A stretch of DNA of 64,000 bases, from assembly GCF_000247695.1 (NCBI RefSeq), contig NW_004624843.1:5052604-5116603 (forward strand). The letters run 5' to 3'. Source of the DNA: Heterocephalus glaber (Eukaryota > Chordata > Mammalia > Rodentia > Bathyergidae). The notes beneath the pieces were generated by a model. That model was not told where the DNA came from and ran no database searches. It saw only the letters and a list, made by a program, of their open reading frames with translations. The translations under genes and the position numbers were made by a program. The stretch's first letter is position 1; each line of letters starts with the position of its first letter. This document shows, one piece after another, positions 44,943-57,202 of the stretch.

Positions 44943-45312
44943 GCCAGGCATGGCGGCACACGCCTGTAATCCCAGCACTGGGGAGGCTGAGGCAGGAGGA
45001 ATCCAAGTGTTTGAGGCCAGCCTAAGCTACATAGTGAGTTTAAGGCCAGCCTGAATTGCAGAGTGAGAGACTCTGTCTCAAAAAACCTTAAAAAAAACAT
45101 TGGTGTCACATAGATCATATTTTTAGATCACAGTGTAATTATATAAGAAGTAATTGCAAAGCTGGGTGTGGTAGTGTAGGGTGCAATCCCAGCATTTGGG
45201 AGGCTGAGGCAGGAGGATTACTTTGAGTTTGAGGCCACCTTGGGCTACATAGTAAGCTCAAGGCCAACCTGAACTACATAACAGGACCCTGTCTCAAAAA
45301 AAAAAAAAAAAG
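44943..45312 (+). repeat. Two B1 SINEs with the internal duplication
   Basis: 44943-45087 and 45164-45312. Each has 'aatcccagcactggggaggc' or 'caatcccagcatttgggagg', then two copies of the 'ggccagcct(a/g)a' or 'ggccaacctgaact' phrase about 30 bp apart, then 'ctgtctcaaaaa'. Same orientation, 76 bp apart. Confidence 0.85.
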
Positions 45313-46127
45313 TAATTACCAAAAAGTTTTAAGAAAAATTCAACACATTTGGAAATTTTAAATACACTTCTCATTACATGCCTGCCACATAAACAAAATT
45401 AGAGTCCAACGGTATCAAATTGCCTTCTCTTCTCCACCTCCACTGGAGGATCCGTGGTCCAGATGAACACCATAAATCAGGAGAAACTTTTGCCTCCTGT
45501 TACTACCTTGAAGGATGAGTAAATCCCCAACCGCCTCGTGGTGGCTGTGTTTACTCCGCCTACTCTGTTGTTGCCATACAAGATGTTGCCTTAGGCTTAG
45601 GGTTCACGCTCCTGCTGCTTTCCTTACACCCTCTGACCTTTGCCTCGTGCTGACCTATTGGCGGCCTGCAGGGAGCCAGAGTACTCAGAAGCCAATACTG
45701 TCAGGGCTGTCCTCAGAAAGGCAGTAGGCTTCTCCAGTGCATGGAATTCCCATGGGGCAGATAGCTGGGCCCGTGGACAGCACTGTCTCTGCTCATGGGC
45801 TGGAGGAGCCGATGGCACTTCCAGCACTTCAGTCCCAGTGTGGTCCCATAATCCCTTGCTTAGCACCTCAAGCACAATTGACAACAGATAATAACTTTTA
45901 AAGAGTAGTTTACTCAAGATTAGAGGAAAACAAAACAGGAAGCAACAGAAAGCATCCAACGTTGCCCCTTGGCCCCAGATCCCAGCCCACCTGGGACCTG
46001 CCCCTCACCGTGAGCATCCCGGGTACCCACCTTAGGTCCTAGAGGGAGACCTGGGTCCTGCATGTGGCATTCTGCAGTTCCCACTTCCTGTCCCAGGGGT
46101 ACCCAGGTCCTGGACTGCAGGCCCCGG

Positions 46128-46159
46128 CACGAGCAGCAGAAGCAGCAGAAGCAGCAGAA
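46128..46159. repeat. (AGCAGCAGA)n minisatellite-like run
   Basis: Three to four 9-bp units, agcagcaga, in otherwise unrecognised GC-rich sequence. Confidence 0.85.
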
Positions 46160-48104
46160 GGCCATCTGGGTGTGCGGCCATCTCACAGAAGACCTGCTCT
46201 GTGTGTTCCTCCGTAGCATCAGCTGTGTGAAAGATGCCGCCCCTGCACGCACTGCACAGCGTATTTCACCGAGTCTCAGCCCTCACAGACTCTGTCTGCG
46301 AGAGGTAGAAAGGTGGGCTTCTAGGCTCTTGTCACTTGGGTCATCGGATGGGAAACAGGCTTTACAGAGTCCTCGGTGCCTTAGTGTTCTACTGTGGGCT
46401 GACAGAGCCACCCTGCGGCTTCCTCATCTAGTGATTCAATCAAGCACAGATTTGAGATACTGTTTCTTTAAAACTCAAATCTCTATCGAATATGTACAGA
46501 ATGGTTCCTTGTCATTGTTCCCTAAGTGATACAACGTAACAACGCCGGTAGTTGGCATTGTGTTAGGTATTGTAAGTGAGTGATCCAGACTGGTGTGGAG
46601 GTTAAGGAATGCGCATGGGCTCTATGCAGACTACACCATTCAGCCCAGGGACTCGAGTACCCTGGGCTGTGGCGGCTGACGGTCCTGGAAGCAGTCCCCA
46701 GAGGACACCGAGGGATGGCCATGTTCTGAGGTTGCCGCAGCAGCCTGCGTGCTTGCTGCCTTAGTACAGACCACTTCTCTCAACCATTCTTCTCACTTTG
46801 ACTTGTCTTTTTCTCAGCTTGCCAGCTACTGATCTTGCAATAGTTCTACCGTCAGGCCCTCCCTAGCCTTTTGGGATTTGTGTCTTAAGACGGCATATGG
46901 ATTCTCCTAGCCTGAAGATAGTTGGTTATTTTCCCTGCTTTGTCCACTTCCAGGAGCTGGATCCTGAAATGCCCATTTTCAAAGGGATGTCCTTCCCTAA
47001 AAATAGAGCACTGTACTATGAGAGGCAACTCGGACTTAATTAGGAAAGTTTACTTGGTTAGCTGTTAGAAACATATACCATATGTAGCTTAAAAATAAGA
47101 TCACGCACCATTTAACCAAAAACTATGTTTAAAATCTACTCTTTGTGAAAGGAACCTTGATCATTCTTCAGTAGATTTTGAAAAAGAAAAATTCCACTTC
47201 AGGGTGATTTTCCACTTGGATACATTTCTGGGTTTTGTCTCTGACATCTTCATAATGCCCAGTGCTTCAAATGCTGTTCCTCCTACGTTCCTCTTCCTTG
47301 TGAAGTCATTTCTAATCCCAGTTTTGAAACACTGATTGTTTTTCCTCTTATAGTCTCTTATGTCAGAAGGCATTTTGACCTTAGGCAAATCCCAGGCAAC
47401 CTAAGCACTTGATCTCAGACAAACCTTATTTTCATAGCAGGGCCTCAAGATAGGAAGCGAAATGGAAAATTCTGTAGATCTGTTAGCCCAAAGGAAGTGC
47501 ATGTCTTCTCCATTCATTTGGGGCATTGGTGAGTGAACAGTTTTAACTGTCCTTGATGTATGATCATTATTTTACTGGATTGTATCTTGACTCAAAAAGT
47601 CCAAATAACTGAATAGTCATGTGAGGACTCTGGCATGGAAGTGGGCTTCTGGAATGCTTGCCAGTGAGTTCCTGTTTTGAGGACAGAGGATCTAAGTGGA
47701 AAGATTAAGTAGGGAGACAGCTCCACCCCTCTAAGTCTTATTCCTATGTTCCATTCAAATCTCGCTAGCCTGATTTCTGTGGGGTCTGGGCTTTGAAAAT
47801 TCTTTTTTCATGGATGTCTCAGTGCACCTTGTTAAACCAAATTTGGATTCTGGCCTGTTCAGCTGCTTCCAGCTCTACTGATTGGTTCCAGTTTCCTTGC
47901 TCATTAAAGCCAAGATAATCTGGCACCTACCATGCAGGCATCCTCAAGCATCTGGCAGCAAGGTAGGGCTGGAAGCAGCTGAGAAGCCTCAGTGACCCAG
48001 CACGCCCACTGCATGGCACCAGGCAGCAGTGTGGACCAGAGAGCACAGGGCGGAGCAGGGGAGCAGGCTTCTTGCCTCCTTGTCTTTGCCTCTGCTACAC
48101 ATGT

Positions 48105-48510
48105 CTGTGATTTCTCTGAACTTCTCTTTCCTCAGCTATAAAATAGTGGTTTGAATTGTACATTTTCTCAAGTGTCTCTTAGCTCCAAATTGCCAAGTAT
48201 ATGAAGAACTAAAAGAGCTAAGCCCCTTTTATGGCTGTTGTTGCAAAAACACAACTGAGCTTTAACAGTAGCCATAATACTGGTGCTTTTCCATAAAAGT
48301 AGACAACATGACAACAGAATGGGAAGGGACTACCCATATTCCAGAGGAAAAGAGGGTCTTCTTCATGCCTCACTTTCCCTGGTCTATAAAACTAGAATGA
48401 CAATACCTGACTCAAAATTAGCAAGATTTAGTGAGATTTAGTTCTGGCACTCAGAACGGTGCCTGCTGAACAGGACATGTTCAGTGAAAGCTATTAACAT
48501 AAATTGGAAA
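48105..48510 (+). repeat. Two MIR fragments
   Basis: 48105-48200 ('tctctttcctcagctataaa', 'tcaagtgtctcttagctcc') and 48370-48510 ('ggtctataaaactagaatga', 'caatacctgactcaaaatta', 'tggcactcagaacggtgcct') match MIR 3' halves. Confidence 0.5.
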
Positions 48511-48599
48511 GATTAAATTGACCTGGCATTGTAGCAAAGGTTACACTGAAGTGATAAATGTTTAATTGCTGTTCAGAAGCTAAGATGGCAACAGAATAG

Positions 48600-50420
48600 A
48601 GGATCTAGACACAGACCCACATGTATAGAGTCACTTGGTTTCCAGGAAAGATGGCACTGCAGTATATTAAGAAAAGAGCTTTTTCAGTGAATGGAACTGA
48701 ATCAGTTGGATATCCATATGGATGAAAATCGGTTTAGATCCCTACTTTACAACATATGTAAAAATGATCCCATGGAACTCATAGATCTCGGGGTGAAAGG
48801 TAAAATACCAACACCTCAGGAAGATAGCATGAGAAGATTAACCTCAGGACCTTAGGGTAGGCACAGATTTCTTAAGAGGGGCACAAAAAATGAACCTTTA
48901 AGTAAAGACAGATAAATTAGATTTTATTAAAATTAAGAACTTCTGTTTATAAGAAGAGCCCATTAAGACTGTTGAAAAGGCAAGCCACAGAGTAGGAGAT
49001 ATTTGTAATGAATAGAGCCAGAAAAAGATTCCTATCAAGAACGGGCACCTCATAAAGAAGGCAGCCTGTGGTCAAAAACATGAAAAAGTATTCAACATCA
49101 TTATTCTACAGGGAAGGTGAACATTAAAACCACATAGGATAGTAGTGTGTTCCCACTGGAATAATGAACATTTTTAAAGTTGACAATTTCAAATGCTAGT
49201 GGGGGTGTGGAGCAATTAGAACTCTCGCACACTGCTATAGGAGCATGGGCTGGTGCAGCCACTTTGGGAACCATTGTAACATATGGAATAAAGCACCACG
49301 AACCAGCAATTTCACCCTTAGGTGTGTATTCAAAAGGAATGAGTACGTACATATAAAAATGTTCATAGCAACATTGTTACAGCAAAAACTGAAAACAACC
49401 CAAGTACCTATCAACAATTAAAAATGAATAATGGCATATTCTTATAATTATTATATAGCAGTAGTATGAAGCATATTCTAAACACAACATGGATGAATCT
49501 CAAAAGAATCCAGACCACTCCTCCACCAAAAATAGTACATGCTACATATGTGTAATCTCAGCACTCAGAAGGCTGGGACAGGAGGACCACAAGTTCAAGG
49601 GCAGCCTGGGCAACTTACTGAAACCCTGTCTCAAAATAAACAATAAAAAGGGCCAGGGGTGTAACTCAGTGGTACAGTGCTTGCCTAGCATGGGAGAGGC
49701 TCTGAATTTGATCTGCAGCATCAAAACAAAACAATAACATATACTATATGAACCTTTTTATGCAAAGGACAAAGAAAGGTAAATTTGAACTGTGATTATA
49801 GATTATATACAGGCCAGAAAAATAGTTTGTGGTTCTCCTTAGTGGGTATAAAAACAGGGAGGAGGCACGAGAACAGCTTCTAGAATTCTGTTCATGTTCT
49901 GTTTATGTTCTGAGTGGTGGCTACCTAAGAGTTTTCACTTTGTACAGATTCACTGAGCTGTGCATGTAAAGTTTGTATATTATCTGTTTTATGCCTCAAT
50001 AAAAACTTTATTTTAAAAAGTGAAAGGCTACACAAAAAGTGGAAACAGCCCAAATGTCTATCAATTGATGAGTGAATGGATAGGTAAATGTGATATATCT
50101 GTGTAGTAGAAAATCATTCACCCATAAAAAGAAATGAAGTACAGTATGGGTGTGTGCAGTAACACAGTGAATTCTGAGGTGAAATGCAAGGTGAAAGGAG
50201 GTGACATTGAACATCGATTGGTTTCATCTCCATGAGGTGTCTAGCATAGACACATCTACAGAGGTAGAAAGCTGATTTGGTTGCCTGGGGCTGGCAGGCC
50301 TGGGGGAATTAGAGAGGCACTGAAAATAGATGTGAGGTTTCTTTTGGGGGTGATGAAACTATTCTAAAATTGACTGTGGTGATGATTGCACAACTCTGTG
50401 GCTTACTAAAAGCCATTCAG
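48600..50420 (+). repeat. L1M-type ORF2 end and 3' UTR fragments, at least two pieces
   Basis: 'gttggatatccatatggatg' (48697), 'gaagatagcatgagaagatt' (48820), 'agaagagcccattaagactg' (48952), 'cactgctataggagcatggg' (49231) and 'caacaattaaaaatgaataa' (49411) are L1 ORF2/3' UTR phrases. A second 3' piece runs from about 50030 to 50420 ('ggaaacagcccaaatgtcta'). A B1-dID at 49530-49735 interrupts it. No intact frame. Confidence 0.7.
49530..49735 (+). repeat. B1-dID composite SINE inside L1
   Basis: B1 half with 'gtgtaatctcagcactcaga' and 'ggcagcctgggcaacttact'; ID half with 'gggccaggggtgtaactcag' and 'tctgaatttgatctgcagca'; A-rich linker and tail. Confidence 0.8.
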
Positions 50421-50524
50421 TTGCACACTTGCAGCGAAAGACTTGTACAGCATGAGAAAGTCAGGATCTTGACAGGTGCAGTAATGATTACATAGAGCCA
50501 AGGGCCACACCATCCCTCTGTGAT

Positions 50525-50690
50525 AGTGAAGACCGCCCGAGCAGGAGGCAGACAGCGTTGAGTCCTGGCCCTGCTGTTCACTGACAGTGTGATGCTGGGC
50601 AAGTCCCCTAACCTCACCAAGCCCGAATGTCTTTGTCTGTAAAATGTAACCCCATATCATATAACCGGGGTGAAGAGTGGCATTTAATCA
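50525..50690 (+). repeat. MIR SINE
   Basis: 'gttgagtcctggccctgctg', 'gtgatgctgggcaagtcccc' and 'ctttgtctgtaaaatgtaac' follow the MIR consensus. Confidence 0.75.
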
Positions 50691-51185
50691 GGGAGTGTTT
50701 GCGTCTCTTGCATGTGCCAGGTACCTAAATGATACCTGTTGGCAGAATCCTCCAGGAGATTGCCTCTGGAGAGGTCCAACTCCAGTTTCATGAGAGGCAG
50801 CAGCCGAATGGAAGGGTGGGTCACAAGGACAGGACAAGACATCTTCCCCCAAGTGTCATACCAGTGTCTATTGCAGAATACAAAATCATGCTCATATTAT
50901 GACCTTAGATACTAATGTTGAGTTATATTCTGCTATTAAGAAAAGGAAGTATATAATACATTTATAGAGGATTTCCATCCAGAAGTACTAAAACCATAAA
51001 GGGTTGATGATTAAAGGGTTGGCATTCAGCTACCGAGAAAATTTGGTAATTCAGAATACTCAATATGAAAACCTAGTTTATAGAAACCGGAAAATTGAGT
51101 AACAGCTGTAACTGACATATAGTCAATTCAAAAATAGAAAGTGACCAGTAACTACAAGAGTGCATAGCAAGGGTTTTTGTTTTTT

Positions 51186-51281
51186 TGGTTTTTGTTTTTC
51201 TTTTTTCAGTAGGAGGGATCAAACTCAGGACCTTGGGTTTATGAGGCAGGTGTAGTGCCACTGAGCTAAATCCTCGGCCCA
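51186..51281 (-). repeat. ID-type SINE
   Basis: A T-rich tail, 'aggagggatcaaactcagga', then 'gccactgagctaaatcctcg'. A short repeat of the agcaagggttttt / catggttttt type flanks it. Confidence 0.75.
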
Positions 51282-51387
51282 TGGTTTTTATTTCAAAAAA
51301 TATTTATTGTCCTGATAAAGGAGTCACTTTTAGTCATGGTGAAAATCATGCCATATTCTACTTATTTATCTTAAAATTTGTGTTCTG

Positions 51388-51505
51388 CTGAGTGCAAGAG
51401 CACATATCTGTAATCCCAGCACTCAGGAGGCTGAGGCTGGAGGACTCCCAAGTTTCAGGCCAGCCTGAGCTACATAGTAAGACTGTCTCAAAAAAATAAA
51501 AAAGT
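51388..51505 (+). repeat. B1 SINE
   Basis: 'atctgtaatcccagcactca', 'gaggctgaggctggaggact' and 'ggccagcctgagctacatag' in order, then an A-rich tail. Confidence 0.85.
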
Positions 51506-51629
51506 GTGCTCTGAAAAATACCTGTATACTCTTTAAAATTTTTTAAATTGGGAGCACTTGTAGCTACAAGAATTAAGAATGAAGCAAGTGTAAGTTCATC
51601 AAATCTTGGATACTAAGGGGCGACTCTCC

Positions 51630-51780
51630 ATAAGGCAGTGGGAAAGAGCTTAGGCTGTGGAGCCAGACCATGCTGCAAGGTATCTGACCTCCATGGGCCT
51701 CAGCTTCTTCATCTGCAGAAAATATCTGTCTCGTGGCATTGGAAGATTAAACATATTAGTGCAAAGTGCTTTAAAAAGCA
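51630..51780 (+). repeat. MIR SINE
   Basis: 'gggaaagagcttaggctgtg', 'ctccatgggcctcagcttct' and 'catctgcagaaaatatctgt' match MIR. Confidence 0.7.
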
Positions 51781-51790
51781 TGCACTCACA

Positions 51791-51906
51791 GGCCAGGGAT
51801 GTTGCCCAGTGGTAGAGCACTTGCCTAGCATGTATAAGGCCCTGTGTTTGATACCCAGTACCCTACACATACACACACACACACACACGCACACACCCCA
51901 CACACA
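51791..51906 (+). repeat. Old ID-like SINE with a (CA)n tail
   Basis: 'ggccagggatgttgcccagt', 'gcacttgcctagcatgtata' and 'gtttgatacccagtacc', followed by a CA microsatellite (about 51866-51906) that probably grew from the SINE tail. Confidence 0.75.
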
Positions 51907-54762
51907 GGTAAGTAGTCAATAGGCCGTTATTGTGGCAGATTCCTGTCATGAGCACACATAAATTATGGGTGTAATTTTTACTCTTGTAAATTCTTGGGAA
52001 ATCAGAAAATGTTTTCTCCATTATGCAAAGAAGTTAATTAATGAAGGAAATTGAGTAATTAGGTCCAAAAAGAGCTAATTGGTGAGAAATGGTGAGAAAA
52101 TAACAACCCAAAAAGGTATTTTCAGAGTGAGAGAAAAGCCATTACAGTACTGGTTTTTGTCATCAGGATATATAAAGCAATGAGCTTTACCTCTCTGAAG
52201 TTGAGGTGAATATGAATGTTTTAATTTCTAGTGAAAGGAAGGCCAGGATTGAATTAAACCGTGGGTAATTACAGTTAACTTTCAGTGAATAGATATTTAA
52301 AGATAGGTAGATGTTTATATTTCTTTGAAATGTTGAAAATTATGCATCTCTTATGTTTGGCTTTTAGAGACTAGTAATTACAGCTTGTTAATAGAGAGGC
52401 TTTTTAAAATAGGAAAATATGCAAAGAAGTGTGAAAGTATGCTGGAAGTGTGTTGTCAAACCTAGAAGTGAGTCCTGCTGGAACTGCACAGCATTCCCAG
52501 CAGTCCCACAGGCGTGAGAAAGGCTGGGTTGCCCAGGCTCGCCATGCCCACCAGAGGCTGTAAAAGCACTGACAACAAACCCCACACAGGCTGCTGCAAA
52601 CAGGGGTCTCCTTTCTGGCATGGGGTAGTCATTTCCTCCTGAGAAGGGCTATGCCCTGTGCCTGCTCCGTTTTCAGTGCTCACCTTTCTAGAGCTTGCTT
52701 GCTAAGTGCTGTAGGCACCACTAGCCACCAGAAATGGTCACAGGCTGGTCAGGGGCTGCTTCTTGGTGTGTGCCAGGGACTCAGGGGAGATGGAGGTGGC
52801 TGGGGTGGGCACAGCAACTCATTAGTATGCTTGCCTTTTTAGTCCAAGGCTGAACCAAGAAACACATTTATCATAGAACAACTGCAATTTACATATAAAC
52901 CAAAGAAATTCACAGTCCTCTCAAAGAAAACTGTTGTTACTGTCTTCATATATTTCTTTCCAGACATTTTAAGCCAGATTTGCATGTTTTATTTTACACT
53001 TTTTAATCTTTATTGCTTTTCCCAGCCTTTGAAAACTGAAAACCAGTACAGATGTATACAATGTGCAGAGGAGCAATCCTGTATCTCCAAATTCCAGAGG
53101 CCACCACGGGGGACATTTTTATTCTACTTTTTTTAAGCCATAACTTTCTCCTTCTGTCTCTTTTGGCTGCTCTTTCTTTAAAACTTTTACCTAGTTTTAC
53201 TTAACTGAATTTGTCCTTTACAAATTTTTTTCTTTCCTTGGCCTCAGCCCTGCTTTTTTTTTTTTTTAATTTTTGGACGGAGAATTTTGAACATGTACAA
53301 AAGCGGACAGAATCGAATAATGAAACCCCTTGTTCCCATCACCCAGCCCCTGCCACCCTCAGACCTTGCCAGTCAGCTGCACCCCCTGCCCCAGCCCTTG
53401 TGGCATCGACCTGCTAACTTTGTGGCCACCTTCAGAGGTTCTTGGGAGCCCCTGAGCTTCACTCTCCCTCGGCCCAGGGCAAGGGCCAAGTGCCTGTGCA
53501 CGGTGCTCTGTCCTGAGCCTGACCGGCTGGCCTGGGCTTTCCTCGCTCACTCCTGCGATGCCTGGAAATTCCCAGATGCTGGGTGTGCCAGCCTCACAGG
53601 TTCAGCTCCATGTTCTTCCTGCTAATGAAGGAGGCCATTGCTCAAATCTTTTGGAAGGGGAAAAGTGGAATTTACTACCTGGGTGTTCCTCTTCCATGCT
53701 GTTCATATAAATTTAAACTAAGATTCCTGAGAATCAGATGGAACATGACAAAAATTGCTGTGTGGGCAGTTTCGCTGAGTACTTGCAGATTGATAGAGCG
53801 CTTTGTAGTAATGAAGGGAAAAGGTTCTCAAACGCTCAGTTCCAGAAGGTGAGCTCACTCCTTAAGGCGCCTGCAACTAAAGATCCTCCTTAACCCTTCG
53901 CTGGGTGGCAGAAAGGAAAATATAAAGTAAATGCACAGACCCTTCAAAGCCTGGCCTGGGAGGGGACCGAGACGTCATCCCACATGGACCCCTCCTCATG
54001 CAGAGACCCTGCAGAGCATCCAGGTTTTCATGTCCCAGGAATCTTTGTTTTACTTTGATTTCTTTTAAATTTACGAAATATCCTCAAACCCTCACCACGT
54101 CATGGCTGTGGAACACTGCCGTGGCATGCCGTCCTGGTGATCAGCTTTGGCGTGAGATTGCATAACGAAGTACCACGCAGAACTGGAAGACGTCAGTTTG
54201 AATTGTCCTTACCTAGCAACTCAATCAGTATTTCCACTGAAGGCAGTGGGCATTTGTTTACCCCAAGTGAAAGAGGGAGTTTATTGTGTGGCCACAGGTG
54301 ATCCTAGCCCAGTTGTTTTTCGGCTGTTGAGTCTGTCTCTGGAAGTCAGTGGGACCAGCCGAAGCCAGGGCCTGCGTTCCCGCTAGATGGGCCACCCTAG
54401 GGGAAGCCTTGCCGTGGCACTGTTCCAACAGCAGGAGGACCTTTCCCTCAGTCTCTCCTTTGGGTTGCCCTCTCAGAACATTGCTTTCTGTCTCTTGAGG
54501 CTCATCTTGTTGGAAAGACTGGCCACAGTCAAGAGAGTGACCCACGTGACAGCATCATGTTCCCATCACAGGCCAGATGGAAGCCCGTGGAACCCAGCAC
54601 CTATCGTAAGCAGGGGGGCAGATGGCACTTCTTTCATCACCGGCCTGTGTTTACACACATACTACTTCTCAATTTGTTGGTTTGCCCGTTGGTCCCATTC
54701 CTGAGAGACTAACCTTCGTCAGGCTTTCAGTACAGTGACCAGAGACTGTATTAGGAGACCCT

Positions 54763-55100
54763 TGTTTTGGTCAGCTGTCCCACTGCTGGACACAATACCT
54801 GACCCCATGACTTAACGGAGGAGAGATTTCATTTGGCTCATGGTTTTAGGCAGCTCAGTCTGTGGTCAGCTGGCTCCAGGTCCAAAACAGCATAGTAGAA
54901 GGGTGTGGAAGTTGCTGAATTCATGGTGGCCATAAAGCAGGGCAGGGGAGCAGCACTAGAGAGGAATGGGTGAGGGACCAGATACAGTCCCTACGGCCAC
55001 ACCTTCGGACACACCCAGAAGTGGGCTTCACTGATGCCCTGGGCAGCTCCCAAGCCAATCAAGCCGACACAGTCAAGCTAGCCACCACATGGCTGCTGTG
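54763..55100 (-). mobile_element. MaLR-type solo LTR, antisense
   Basis: The + strand reads 'ttttggtcagctgtcccact', 'gagagatttcatttggctca', 'tcagtctgtggtcagctggc', 'ttcatggtggccataaagca' and 'acacacccagaagtgggctt'. This is the reverse complement of the MaLR LTR type seen at 11256-11637. Confidence 0.7.
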
Positions 55101-55129
55101 CAGAGTCAAAGTGGCTGCAGGAGAATGTG

Positions 55130-55605
55130 ACTATGTTGTGTCCTGGTAATACTCTCCGGTGGTTTCCCATTTCAGTGGAAGTAAAATTTACCTGCATTGT
55201 CCTGACAGCAGGGCCTCTCCCATCACAGGCCTCCTGCTTCCTGCCCTCCCCTTCTCCCCAGCCTTCTCACACCAAGCTTGCCCCACCTGGCCTTTTTCTC
55301 CAGCATGATGTGGTCCTTTCTAGAGCTTCAGGTCTTTGCATATCCCTGTCCAGACCTACAGGAAGCCAGGCATGCTCCACACCTTGCCCCATGCCTTTTC
55401 CAGAGTCCTCCTAGTCTTAAGTGCCCTTGACATTTATCTGTCTACATGTTGTTATTCTCGCCTTGCTCGAATGCAAGCTCCACTGGAGAAGAAACCTTCC
55501 TTTTCAGTCTCTTTTACTTGCATGTCCCAGTGCCTAGAGAAGTTTCTGACACACAGTATGGGCTCAATTCGTGTTTGTTGAACGGCTGAATGAAGGACGG
55601 GAGTT
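55130..55605 (+). repeat. L2 3' end
   Basis: 'ggtggtttcccatttcagtg', 'ttgcatatccctgtccagac', 'cttgctcgaatgcaagctcc', 'tcccagtgcctagagaagtt' and 'cgtgtttgttgaacggctga' follow the L2 3' UTR in order. Confidence 0.7.
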
Positions 55606-55889
55606 GTTAGGAGCATGTTTGAGGGAGGTGTTCAGGGCTGTGAGGTGACACAAAGACAAGGTATATGGGTGTCACTTGAAGGAGGGATGCTCCGGGGTCT
55701 GTGTACTGGCTCTCTACATAGTGACAGCCAGTGCTGCCTTCTCAGCAGAGCCCAGCTCTGCTCCACTCATTTCTCCTAGCTGGATCACCATTCTCTGAGG
55801 AAGCAGGCTTGTCCCAGGCAGCCCCAAGAGCCAGAACTGGAGCCAATCAATGGGAATCCCAGGGAGAGACACATTTTGGCTTTAAAAGA

Positions 55890-55983
55890 GACATAAATAT
55901 GCCAGACATGGTAGGTCACGCCTCTAATTCCAGCACTTAGGAGGTTGAGGCAGGAAGATCACCATGAGTTCAAGCCCCAGCCT
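55890..55983 (+). repeat. B1 SINE, truncated
   Basis: 'atgccagacatggtaggtca', 'taattccagcacttaggagg' and 'gaggcaggaagatcacca'; the 3' part is lost. Confidence 0.7.
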
Positions 55984-56877
55984 TGAGCAGGGGAGCAGAG
56001 GAGAGAGCCCCTGAGCTGGGAGCCATCCAAGGAGGCCATCGCCCGTACAGTGACAGGGCGCAGCTGGCACTTAGGAAGGGCCAGGAGGGTTGAAAGTGTG
56101 CAGGGCAGACTGGCCTGAGGAGGAGCTTTGTTGGGATCACCTCGCTGGGGAACAGTGACAGAAGATAGGGTACAGAGGAGAAGCAGAAGAAGCACGATAA
56201 AGCGGGGAGGGCGTGTTTTGGAAAGGGCGCTGCCTTCACTATGGAAATGGGCTGGAGAAGTGTAGGGAAACTGTGGTGGTCCTGGCAGGGGACAGGGGGC
56301 CAGGAGGAAGGGGAGCAGATTAAAGAGAAGCCTGGAAGGTGGTGTCCACGGGTTGATCAGGAGGCCCGAGGGGTCCTGGGCTTCTTTTTGGTTTGGCCGG
56401 GGGAGGGTGCCAGTGTTGGATTGCTGGGCAGCAGCTCCACTTGCTGGGTGGGAACACAGGGAAAGAAGTGGTTCTGATGAGCCGGGGCACAAGGAGGTGA
56501 GAGTGAGGTGCTTGGGGCCCCTCTGAGGCAGTTCCCAGCAGGTGCGAGTGGTACGGAGCAGGAGACCAAAGCCCAGGCGCAGTGCTTACCCACAAGTGGA
56601 GACTGTGGTCCAGGGGGAGAAGGCAGCAGGCAGAGCTCAGAGGCAAGGCCCTGGCACCTGCAGCGGGGCTGAGAAGCAGCAGTGTACAGGGCAGATAGCT
56701 GGCCTGAGGAGGAAGGAGGGTTTCAAGTTCCGAAGTCAGCAGGTTGGAGATGCTGCTCTCGGGACTAGCCAAGCAGGGCTTGGATTTAGTGGCGCAGGTC
56801 ATTAGTGACCTGATGAGTGTGTTTAGCACCATCCTTGCCCTCCATCTGAATTCAGAGGGCTTCCAGGCATTGCTGGG

Positions 56878-57202
56878 TCTCAGTTGGTTCAGGCTGCTGT
56901 AACAGCACCACAGAGCAGGTGGCTTGCAAACAACAGTAACTGTTTCTCATGGTTCTGGAGGGCTGGAAATCCAAGGTCAAGGCATTGGCAAATCCAGAGT
57001 CAGGCGAGGGCCCACTTTCTGATTCATAGATGGTGACTTGCTGGGTCTGCGTGTGGCAGAAGGGACAGGGAGCTCTCTGTCTCTGGAAGGGCACTGGCCA
57101 CATTGGTGAGCGCTGTCACCTCCCCCAGGCCCACCTCCAAGTGCCGTCTCACTGTGGGGATTAGCTTTCAGTTCGTGAACTCTGGGAGGCACAGGGCATG
57201 CA
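56878..57202 (-). mobile_element. MaLR-type (MST-like) solo LTR, antisense
   Basis: 'caggctgctgtaacagcacc', 'ggtggcttgcaaacaacagt', 'catggttctggagggctgga', 'gcgagggcccactttctgat' and 'gcccacctccaagtgccgtc' form the reverse complement of the MST LTR consensus. Confidence 0.8.

Noticed and set aside
53260..53420. Short exon-like GC-rich stretch after a T run
   Set aside because: It resembles an old interspersed repeat ('gaacatgtacaaaagcggac' phrase) and I cannot name it with confidence.
55959..56832. Minus-strand frames of 177 and 170 residues
   Set aside because: Low-complexity Pro/Leu/Ser composition, no recognisable family, mutually overlapping in different frames.
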